From Chloroflexi bacterium RBG_16_57_11 (GTDB taxonomy: Bacteria; Chloroflexota; Anaerolineae; Anaerolineales; UBA4823): 5,441 bases of DNA. The position numbers and the translations under genes were made by a program. Location: assembly GCA_001795165.1 (NCBI GenBank), contig MGNS01000171.1, forward strand, positions 13,079 to 18,519. The letters run 5' to 3'. The notes below the pieces were generated by a model, which saw nothing but the letters and a program-made list of their open reading frames with translations, was not told where the DNA came from and ran no database searches. Positions within the stretch are counted from its first letter, which is position 1. Each line of letters begins with the position of its first letter. Shown one piece after another: positions 1-5,441 of the stretch.

Positions 1-1
1 T

Positions 2-2416
2 AACGCGGTATTGACCGGCGAGGCCATACCGGCGCGCAAAATTGCCGACGCTTCATTGCAGGAGGGCATTAGCGAACTCGAGCGTCCTAACCTGGTCTTC
101 GCCGGTACATCGGTGGTATCGGGAACGGGCAAAGCGGTGGTTTACTCGACCGGAATGCGCACCCAATTTGGACGCATTGCCCATCTCACCCAGGTCGTCC
201 AGCAAGAGCCCAGCCGCCTGCAGGTCGAGCTCACCAGGTTGACCCGCGTGATTTCCATTGCTGCGCTGGCGGCAGGGGTGATCATCTTCGTTGTCGGTGC
301 ATTTGATATCGGTCTGGATAATGATGAAGCCTTATTGTGGGCCTTAGGATTGATCGTGGCGGTTGTACCGGAGGGATTGTCTGCCATTCTCACTCTGACA
401 TTGGCGATGGCAGGCCAGCGCCTGGCGCAGCGGGGTGTTTTGATTAAAAAACTCTCTGTGATCGAAATACTGGGTACCGTGTCGACCATATGCACGGATA
501 AAAGCGGTACACTGACGCAAAATCAAATGACAGTCCGGGAAATTTGGGTGAACGGCAAGAGTATGCAGGTCACCGGAGGCGGCTACCAGCCAGCCGGGGA
601 AATCCTCTCTGCACCTTCGTCCGGCCTGGGAAGACGAGATGTAGAACTCATACTGAGTGCAGCGCTGCTATGTAACAATGCCCGCCTGAGCCCGCCGAGT
701 GATGAACGCCCACTTTGGAGCGCTTTGGGAGATCAAACCGAAGCCGCGATGCGTGTGGTGGCGCTAAAAGGCCGGATGAATGAGCACGAGCTACTATCGG
801 CCTTGCCGCGCATCCACGAGCTGCCTTTTGACGCACGTCGCAAGCGGATGAGCACGATTCACCAGTTCCGGCCTGACCCAAAGATGGCCTGGCTGAATGA
901 TTTGGTCCTATCCAACTCACCACCGGCCAGCTTTGCCGGTGAGCTCGCCTTCGTCAAGGGCGCGCCACGCGAGATCCTTCAGATCTGCACGAGCATTGTG
1001 CGCAACCAGCAGATTCATACGCTGGATGAGGGCATGCGCAGTGAGATCATCGCGAATATCGATCGTTTTGCACGGCAAGGGTTACGTGTCCTGGCGCTGG
1101 CATTCCGGGCTCTACCACAGCGCACCGGCTCTTATTGGCCTGAGGTAGTGGAGCGCGAGCTGATTTTCCTGGGTTTGATGGCGATGCATGACCCGCCGCG
1201 CCCAGAGGTGGCCGAGGCGGTGCGTATCTGCAGACAGGCTGGCATACGCATGGTGATGATCACCGGCGATTATGGACTGACTGCTGAATCCCTGGCCCGG
1301 CGCATTGGCATGCTCTCGACGGATAAGGCGTTAATTATGACCGGGGCGGAGGTTGACACCATGAGCGAAAGCGAGCTGGCGACCCTTTTGGATCAGGAAG
1401 TGGTCTATGCGCGTATGGCTCCGGAACACAAGCTGCGGCTGGTGAGCGCCTTTCAAGCCCGCGGAGAAGTTGTGGCGGTCACCGGAGACGGGGTGAATGA
1501 CGCACCTGCGCTCAAGAAAGCGGATATCGGCGTTGCGATGGGTGTGACCGGAACTGATGTTGCGAAAGAGGCAGCCGATCTCGTGCTGATCAACGAGAAT
1601 TTTGCCACCATTACTAACGCGATCGAAGAAGGTCGAGCGGTTTATGACAATTTACGCAAGTTCATGACTTATATCTTCTCGAACAACGTACCTGAAATGC
1701 TGCCGTTCATCCTATCCGCCCTGGCTGGCATCCCGCTTGCCTTGACCGTACCGCAAATTTTGTTGATTGACCTGGGCACAGACATCCTCCCCGCGCTGGC
1801 TCTGGGAACCGAAAAACCTGAACCCGATATCCTGTACCGGCCTCCGCGGCGGCTAGACCAACCATTGATTGATCGTAGTTTGCTGGCACGGGCGTACTTA
1901 TGGCTGGGTCCGGTCGAAGCGATCCTGGCGTTTAGTGGTTTTTTCCTGGTCTACGGTCTGGCCGGCCAGGGGCCATTGGCTTGGTTGCTAAAAGCCAGCA
2001 ATATCGACCGGATGCTTGCAGTATTTTTACCGATGAGTTTCATTGCCACCTGGACGAACACGGTGGCGGTAACCATGTTTTTTGCCGGGGTGGTCTTGGC
2101 ACAGGTTGGCAACGCCTTCGCCTGCCGCTCTGAGGTCAACCGCGGCCGGAGGCTGGGCTGGTTGAGCAATCCTTTCCTGATCGTGAGCGTCCTCACAGAG
2201 ATCGCCATGATGCTGTTATTTATCCTGTTCCAACCTCTTGCCTCTGCTCTCAACCTGGCTCCTCTTCCGGGTGTTGCTTGGTTGTGGCTGATGACATATC
2301 CACTGATCTTGTATGGATTAGAGTGGATCAGAAAAAGCATCTTGCGCAAGTCGAGACAGAATGGTATTAAAAAGCCAGATATATCTTCGGTTCAATCTTA
2401 CACGGAGGCGCTATGA
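2..2416 (+). CDS. P-type II cation-transporting ATPase, Na+,K+-ATPase-like (IIC-like), 5' partial
   Basis: Membrane pump that uses ATP through an aspartyl-phosphate to move cations across the cytoplasmic membrane. The frame is open to the left edge, so the N-terminus (M1, M2, start of the A domain, roughly 170-180 residues by family comparison) is missing. Numbering from base 2: TGE of the A domain at 5-7; M3 about 82-103; M4 about 110-136 with PEGL at 123-126; phosphorylation motif DKSGTLT with Asp166; N-domain KGAP at 319-322; DPPR at 397-400; TGD at 421-423; TGDGVND at 494-500; M5 with NNVPE at 561-565; M6 with DLGTD at 590-594; then M7-M10, ending near residue 778. The paired Asp590/Asp594 and the Pro-Glu in M5 are typical of Na+,K+/H+,K+-ATPases, whereas SERCA has Asn at the first Asp and Gly before the Glu. 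Membership of the P-type II family is certain; the IIC-like assignment is inference, and Ca2+ or Na+ export remains possible. No beta-subunit gene is seen. The stop overlaps the next start. Confidence 0.95.
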   Translation, partial: NAVLTGEAIPARKIADASLQEGISELERPNLVFAGTSVVSGTGKAVVYSTGMRTQFGRIAHLTQVVQQEPSRLQVELTRLTRVISIAALAAGVIIFVVGAFDIGLDNDEALLWALGLIVAVVPEGLSAILTLTLAMAGQRLAQRGVLIKKLSVIEILGTVSTICTDKSGTLTQNQMTVREIWVNGKSMQVTGGGYQPAGEILSAPSSGLGRRDVELILSAALLCNNARLSPPSDERPLWSALGDQTEAAMRVVALKGRMNEHELLSALPRIHELPFDARRKRMSTIHQFRPDPKMAWLNDLVLSNSPPASFAGELAFVKGAPREILQICTSIVRNQQIHTLDEGMRSEIIANIDRFARQGLRVLALAFRALPQRTGSYWPEVVERELIFLGLMAMHDPPRPEVAEAVRICRQAGIRMVMITGDYGLTAESLARRIGMLSTDKALIMTGAEVDTMSESELATLLDQEVVYARMAPEHKLRLVSAFQARGEVVAVTGDGVNDAPALKKADIGVAMGVTGTDVAKEAADLVLINENFATITNAIEEGRAVYDNLRKFMTYIFSNNVPEMLPFILSALAGIPLALTVPQILLIDLGTDILPALALGTEKPEPDILYRPPRRLDQPLIDRSLLARAYLWLGPVEAILAFSGFFLVYGLAGQGPLAWLLKASNIDRMLAVFLPMSFIATWTNTVAVTMFFAGVVLAQVGNAFACRSEVNRGRRLGWLSNPFLIVSVLTEIAMMLLFILFQPLASALNLAPLPGVAWLWLMTYPLILYGLEWIRKSILRKSRQNGIKKPDISSVQSYTEAL
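2404..2408 (+). promoter_or_regulatory. Shine-Dalgarno GGAGG for the first RCK gene
   Basis: A GGAGG lies 4 nt before the ATG at 2413, inside the last codons of the ATPase gene. The start codon overlaps the ATPase stop as ATGA, so the site fixes this start and suggests translational coupling between pump and regulator. Confidence 0.75.
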
Positions 2417-3072
2417 ACGTGATTGTAATGGGTTGTGGTCGAGTGGGCGAGCAGCTCTCCTTGCTGTTAGACGCGGAGGGTCATCGTGTTACGGTGGTCG
2501 ATTATGATGCCAGCGCACTTGCGCGAATTGGTCCGTCTTTTAAAGGGCGGAAAGTCAAGGGGATTGGATTTGATCGTGATATCCTGGTCGAAGCGGGGAT
2601 TGGACAAGCGGACGCCTTCGCGGCTACAAGCTCATCCGACAACGCAAACATCGTCGCGGCCAGGATCGCCCGTAATATATTTCAGGTGCCGCGCGTCGTG
2701 GCTCGTTTATATGATCCGCGCCGGGCAGAAATTTACCAGCGCCTGGGTCTGCTGACCATCTCTTCAACCACCTGGGGCGCCGAGCGCATCCGAGAGCTGC
2801 TGACTTACTCTGACCTCGATCCGTTGATGACCTTTGGCCATGGAGAGGTTTGCTTGCTTTCGATCGAAACGCCGCCCAATCTGGTTGGCAAGATGGTCCA
2901 GCAGCTCACCGTTCCCGGTGAAATCGGTGTCATCGCCATCACCCGGCAAGGACAGGCCTTCATCACCTTGGCCGGCACAGAATTTCGGGCAGGTGATACA
3001 CTCCACCTGGCTGTATTGGCCTCTTCAATGGATCGTATCAAAAGCTTGCTGGACTCGAGCGAGGGAGGTTAA
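2413..3072 (+). CDS. trkA: TrkA-family RCK protein (TrkA_N + TrkA_C), first of a pair
   Basis: Cytoplasmic regulator of K+ transport, 219 residues. RCK proteins form rings that bind NAD(H) or ATP/ADP and gate a TrkH/KtrB-type pore. The Rossmann RCK_N half covers about 1-125, with GCGRVG at 7-12 and the acidic residue ending strand beta-2 at Asp30, a position that normally contacts the nucleotide ribose. A second part, about 138-215, fits RCK_C (TrkA_C), with a GDTLHL strand near 194-199. The usual GDG/GDA motif after beta-3 reads GIG (50-52) here, so its Asp is lost, while the downstream ILVEAGI and ARLYDP segments are kept. The ATG at 2413 is preferred because it overlaps the ATPase stop and has a good Shine-Dalgarno. 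The next gene starts 2 nt after the stop. Length is about half of E. coli TrkA and typical of single-unit TrkA/KtrA. Family certain; the partner pore is unknown. Confidence 0.93.
   Translation: MNVIVMGCGRVGEQLSLLLDAEGHRVTVVDYDASALARIGPSFKGRKVKGIGFDRDILVEAGIGQADAFAATSSSDNANIVAARIARNIFQVPRVVARLYDPRRAEIYQRLGLLTISSTTWGAERIRELLTYSDLDPLMTFGHGEVCLLSIETPPNLVGKMVQQLTVPGEIGVIAITRQGQAFITLAGTEFRAGDTLHLAVLASSMDRIKSLLDSSEGG
3064..3068 (+). promoter_or_regulatory. Shine-Dalgarno GGAGG for the second RCK gene
   Basis: A GGAGG sits in the final codons of the first RCK gene, 6 nt before the ATG at 3075. It supports that start and independent but coupled translation of the two RCK proteins. Confidence 0.75.
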
Positions 3073-3074
3073 CC

Positions 3075-3740
3075 ATGAAAGTGATCATTGTAGGCGGCGG
3101 GAAGACAGGCGCTCAACTTGCCCGGCAATTGCTGGATGAAAATCATCACATCCGCTTGATTGAAATCCGCACCGAGGTCGTGGAACGGCTCAAGCAGGCG
3201 TTGCCGGAACAGACGGTAATCTCTGGAGACGGCAGCTCTCCTAACATCCTCGAAGCGGCAGGGATCAAGCAAGCTCAAGTACTGGCAGCGGTGACCGGCG
3301 AAGACGAAGCTAACCTGGTGATCACAACCCTGGCTCGCTTCGAATTCGGAATTCCCCGCACCATTGCCCGCGTCAACAATCCAAAGAACACCTGGCTGTT
3401 CACACCAGAAATGGGCGTGGATGTCGGCCTGAACCAGACGGATATCCTGGCCCGGTTGATCGCCGAAGAGATGTCCATGGGAGATATGATGACCCTGCTC
3501 AAGCTTCGCCGGGGCGAGTACTCGCTGGTTGAAGAAAAGCTACCGGTGGGGTCAAAAATCCTGGGCGTGCAGCTAAGGGATGTGAGCTTTCCTCAGACCT
3601 GTGTCATCGCCGCAGTGATCCGAAGGGGGAAGGTGGTTATCCCACGCGGGGATATGGTCTTTGAAGCCGGCGACGAGGTGCTGGCGGTGGTGGCAAACCC
3701 TGCCAAAGCCGTTTTACGGGATTTGTTTGCTCCAGCATGA
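3075..3740 (+). CDS. trkA: TrkA-family RCK protein (TrkA_N + TrkA_C), second of a pair
   Basis: Cytoplasmic nucleotide-sensing regulator of K+ transport, 221 residues, with the same architecture as its upstream neighbour but clearly diverged from it. RCK_N covers about 1-130: GGGKTG at 7-12, Glu30 at the end of beta-2 in place of the commoner Asp, an intact GDG at 51-53, the ILEAAGI helix start at 58-64, and AVTGEDEAN at 72-80. The usual ARVNDP segment reads ARVNNP (98-103). RCK_C covers about 138-219, with LPVGSKILG near 156-164 and FEAGDEVL near 196-203. It begins 2 nt after the stop of the first RCK gene and ends in TGA, followed by an AT-rich gap, so it is probably the last gene of this operon. 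The two proteins total 440 residues, close to one tandem E. coli-type TrkA, which suggests they assemble together; that is inference. Confidence 0.93.
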   Translation: MKVIIVGGGKTGAQLARQLLDENHHIRLIEIRTEVVERLKQALPEQTVISGDGSSPNILEAAGIKQAQVLAAVTGEDEANLVITTLARFEFGIPRTIARVNNPKNTWLFTPEMGVDVGLNQTDILARLIAEEMSMGDMMTLLKLRRGEYSLVEEKLPVGSKILGVQLRDVSFPQTCVIAAVIRRGKVVIPRGDMVFEAGDEVLAVVANPAKAVLRDLFAPA

Positions 3741-3822
3741 GCTTTCCTTTATATTTTCTTTATACTTTTGCTCAAAAAATTTGTATTTTCTTAATTTCAT
3801 ACTGATAAAGTAGATCAACGCT
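3741..3822 (+). promoter_or_regulatory. AT-rich putative promoter region before the leader ORF and KimA-like gene
   Basis: This stretch is far richer in A+T than the genes around it. Several weak sigma70-like pairs can be drawn and none stands out: TTGCTC at 3727-3732 with TATATT at 3750-3755 (17-nt spacer), TTGCTC at 3768-3773 with CTTAAT at 3790-3795 (16-nt), and TTGTAT at 3781-3786 with GATAAA at 3804-3809 (17-nt). An imperfect 11-bp tandem repeat, CTTTATATTTT then CTTTATACTTT, lies at 3747-3768. No hairpin followed by a T run marks a terminator for the upstream operon. A promoter here is likely from context; its exact position is not determined. Confidence 0.4.
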
Positions 3823-3841
3823 TCAACATGAGATGTTGAGG
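3821..3841 (+). promoter_or_regulatory. Inverted repeat overlapping the leader ORF ribosome binding site
   Basis: TCAACAT (3823-3829) and ATGTTGA (3833-3839) are perfectly complementary around a 3-nt loop. A T-G wobble and a C-G pair extend the stem to 9 pairs. The right arm contains most of the GAGG (3838-3841) that lies 8 nt before the ATG at 3850. As RNA the hairpin would hide that Shine-Dalgarno; as DNA the dyad could be an operator. The structure is visible in the sequence; its function is inference. Confidence 0.45.
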
Positions 3842-3849
3842 TGTTTATT

Positions 3850-3930
3850 ATGAAGATTGTCTCTATCCAGGCAAAAAATTTGCTCTTCGTTGGTGAACAC
3901 CGCCCATGGACATTGGATCATGGCGGTTGA
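3850..3930 (+). CDS. Possible 26-residue leader ORF (uORF) ahead of the KimA-like gene
   Basis: An ATG with a GAGG 8 nt upstream opens a 26-codon reading frame ending in TGA. It is in the same frame as the KimA-like gene, whose likely ATG lies 15 nt past this stop. The peptide begins MKIVSIQAKNLL and ends TLDHGG. It is too short for a clear hydrophobic or signal segment and has no run of a single amino acid that would suggest classical attenuation. Its start has the best Shine-Dalgarno in this region, better than that of the KimA-like start. It may be a regulatory leader peptide or, less likely, an N-terminal extension cut off by a nonsense mutation or a sequencing error. I do not recognise the peptide. 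Confidence 0.35.
   Translation: MKIVSIQAKNLLFVGEHRPWTLDHGG
3899..3927 (+). other. GC-rich hairpin at the end of the leader ORF
   Basis: ACCGCC-C-ATG (3899-3908) pairs with CATGGCGGT (3919-3927), giving nine base pairs with one bulged C (3905) and a 10-nt loop. The stem ends at the base before the leader stop codon. It is followed by GAAAAAG rather than a T run, so it is not an intrinsic terminator. It could slow ribosomes at the leader stop or affect access to the KimA-like start at 3946; that role is inference. Confidence 0.4.
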
Positions 3931-3945
3931 AAAAGTGCTCCGCAT

Positions 3946-5441
3946 ATGTATATTGATCAACCTTTAAACGACAACAATATTTATGTGCATCCAGGCGAAG
4001 TTAAACCTCCCAGAAGCTGGCGTAATTGGCTAATTGGCCGTCCGTTGCAAACCGCCGATGCGCCGCACCAGACGATTGGGAAAGCCATCGGCCTGGCTGT
4101 TTTTGCTTCAGATGCATTATCATCGACTGCTTACGCCACGCAGGAAATCCTGGTAGTGCTGGCAGCCGCAGGCATGGCGGCCTTTGGCCTGTCCATTCCA
4201 ATTTCTATCGCAATCGTCGCTCTGCTGATTATTGTGACGATTTCGTACGAGCAGACGATCCATGCTTATCCTGGCGGTGGTGGGGCATATATCGTCGCGC
4301 GGGATAATCTGGGCGAGCTGCCGGCGCAGACTGCCGGCGCGGCGTTATTGACCGATTACATCCTCACCGTGGCTGTGTCCATCTCATCCGGTGTTGCGCA
4401 GCTCACCTCGGCCGTCCCGGATTTATTCGCCTTCCGAGTGTATATCGCGGTGGGCATGGTACTGTTTATCATGCTGATCAACTTGCGCGGGGTAAAAGAA
4501 TCGGGCATCACCTTTGCTATTCCCACCTATTTCTTTGTCGTAATGATGGCAGGTACGGTAATCATCGGGTTCGTGCGGTATTTTACCGGAAGCCTGGGCA
4601 CCCTCACCGATGCACCAACGATAGAAATGATGCACTCCCTTCAGACTGTATCGCTGTTCCTGATCTTGCACGCTTTTTCCAGCGGCACGACGGCGCTGAC
4701 CGGGGTGGAGGCGATTTCGAATGGAATCACGGCATTTCGCGAGCCGCGCAGTCGCAATGCGGGTGTGACGTTGATCTGGATGTCGGCGATTCTGGGCACT
4801 TTGTTTTTGAGCATTACCTTCCTGTCCAACCAGATTGGCGCGGTCCCATCCATCGAGGAAACGGTGATCTCACAGCTCACACGCACGATATATGGTGGCA
4901 GAGGCCTGATGTATCTTCTGACGATAAGCGCGACGACGGTCATCTTGATGATGGCGGCCAACACTGCATTTGCGGATTTCCCACGCTTGAGCGCGCTCCA
5001 TGCCGGCGACGGTTTCCTCCCCCGGCAGCTCACCTTCCGCGGCAGCCGGTTGGTATATTCACGCGGAATCGTCGCCCTGGCGCTGATCGCCAGCAGCCTG
5101 ATCATCCTGTTCCAGGCCAGTGTAAGCGCGCTGATCCCGCTGTATGCCATCGGTGTGTTCCTCTCTTTCACCCTTTCACAGACCGGTATGGCCAAACGCT
5201 GGTGGAAGTCTGGGCAGCTTAAACCAGGAGAGGAGATCCGCGAGCCCGGCTCAGTGCTCCATCACGATACCCGTTGGAAAATCAAGATGGCAGTGAACGC
5301 TTTTGGCGCAGTCTGCACCTTTGTGGTCATGCTGACGTTTGCGTTTACCAAATTCCGGGATGGCGCGTGGATCGTCCTGATCCTGACACCTGTGCTGGTC
5401 ACGATCTTCTTTGGCATCCATCATCACTACAAGAACCTGGC
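3946..5441 (+). CDS. kimA: KimA-like potassium importer (KUP/APC superfamily), 3' partial
   Basis: Membrane K+ importer; B. subtilis KimA (YdaO) is a high-affinity K+/H+ symporter inhibited by c-di-AMP. 498 codons are visible before the right edge. An IGRPL segment (30-34) precedes TM1, which carries SDALSSTAY (55-63). TM2 leads into SYEQTIHAYPGGGGAYIV (100-117), TM3 holds Tyr138, Thr141 and Ser145, TM6 holds LTGVEA (251-256), and further helices run to about 490, some 12 in all. From memory of the KimA structure, the K+ site uses Asp36, Tyr43, Tyr118, Thr121, Ser125 and Thr230, with Glu233 nearby. Asp56, Tyr63, Tyr138, Thr141, Ser145, Thr252 and Glu255 match these in identity and spacing. 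The C-terminal cytoplasmic region (KimA is about 607 residues) lies outside the window. The ATG at 3946 is the first in-frame start after a TGA but lacks a good Shine-Dalgarno; GTG at 3985 is the alternative. An automatic label would be APC-family (amino acid) permease. The RCK neighbours support K+. Confidence 0.88.
   Translation, partial: MYIDQPLNDNNIYVHPGEVKPPRSWRNWLIGRPLQTADAPHQTIGKAIGLAVFASDALSSTAYATQEILVVLAAAGMAAFGLSIPISIAIVALLIIVTISYEQTIHAYPGGGGAYIVARDNLGELPAQTAGAALLTDYILTVAVSISSGVAQLTSAVPDLFAFRVYIAVGMVLFIMLINLRGVKESGITFAIPTYFFVVMMAGTVIIGFVRYFTGSLGTLTDAPTIEMMHSLQTVSLFLILHAFSSGTTALTGVEAISNGITAFREPRSRNAGVTLIWMSAILGTLFLSITFLSNQIGAVPSIEETVISQLTRTIYGGRGLMYLLTISATTVILMMAANTAFADFPRLSALHAGDGFLPRQLTFRGSRLVYSRGIVALALIASSLIILFQASVSALIPLYAIGVFLSFTLSQTGMAKRWWKSGQLKPGEEIREPGSVLHHDTRWKIKMAVNAFGAVCTFVVMLTFAFTKFRDGAWIVLILTPVLVTIFFGIHHHYKNL

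Noticed and set aside
142..495. Open frame of 117 codons on the - strand
   Set aside because: It is antisense to M3-M4 and the phosphorylation site of the P-type ATPase, with no family signature and no plausible ribosome site noted.
3741..3770. Rho-independent terminator after the second RCK gene
   Set aside because: There are T-rich runs but no stem before them that I can draw.
3928..3930. In-frame TGA as selenocysteine or a reassigned codon
   Set aside because: TGA ends the ATPase gene and the second RCK gene normally, the KimA family has no selenocysteine at its N-terminus, and reading through would make an N-terminus much longer than KimA.
3899..3936. GC-rich hairpin as an intrinsic terminator
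   Set aside because: The stem is followed by GAAAAAG, not a T run, on the + strand, and a gene starts only 19 nt after it.
3741..3945. c-di-AMP (ydaO-type) riboswitch before the KimA-like gene
   Set aside because: This was expected from Bacillus kimA, but the conserved G/C-rich core of that riboswitch is not visible; the region is AT-rich and has only two simple hairpins.
4641..5195. Long open frame of 184 codons on the - strand
   Set aside because: It lies fully inside the KimA-like gene, whose membrane segments and K+-site residues are well matched. The antisense translation shows no recognisable domain and is best explained as a shadow of codon bias.

Overview
The window is a bacterial chromosomal segment, every gene on the + strand, with moderately high GC in the genes and an AT-rich gap at about 3741-3820. 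UGA is an ordinary stop codon (it ends two of the genes). The gene content and protein style, with half-length TrkA proteins and a KimA-type permease, would fit an Anaerolineae-like member of the Chloroflexota. That placement is an inference and only moderately secure.

Layout: (1) 2-2416 is the C-terminal ~804 residues of a P-type II cation ATPase, cut by the left edge just before its TGE motif. Its membrane residues look more like the Na+,K+/H+,K+-ATPase (IIC) group than like the SERCA or PMCA Ca2+ pumps. (2) 2413-3072 and (3) 3075-3740 are two half-length RCK (TrkA_N + TrkA_C) proteins, tightly coupled to the ATPase gene and to each other (4-nt overlap, then a 2-nt gap), each with a strong Shine-Dalgarno. 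Together they match the length of one tandem E. coli-type TrkA. (4) 3741-3945 is a gene-poor regulatory stretch. It holds an AT-rich promoter-like region, two hairpins and a possible 26-codon leader ORF in frame with the next gene. (5) 3946 to the right edge is a KimA-like (KUP/APC superfamily) K+ importer with all of its membrane core visible but its cytoplasmic tail cut off.

Taken together the window reads as a monovalent-cation (K+/Na+) homeostasis locus. It has a candidate K+/Na+ exchanging pump, a split pair of nucleotide-sensing RCK regulators and a proton-coupled K+ importer. No TrkH/KtrB-type pore for the RCK proteins lies in the window, so their partner is unknown: a pore encoded elsewhere, or less conventionally a neighbour in this locus. 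The points most worth a second look are the IIC-like ion site of the pump with its unusual substitutions, the split TrkA with one degenerate half, and the leader ORF with hairpins ahead of the KimA-like gene.
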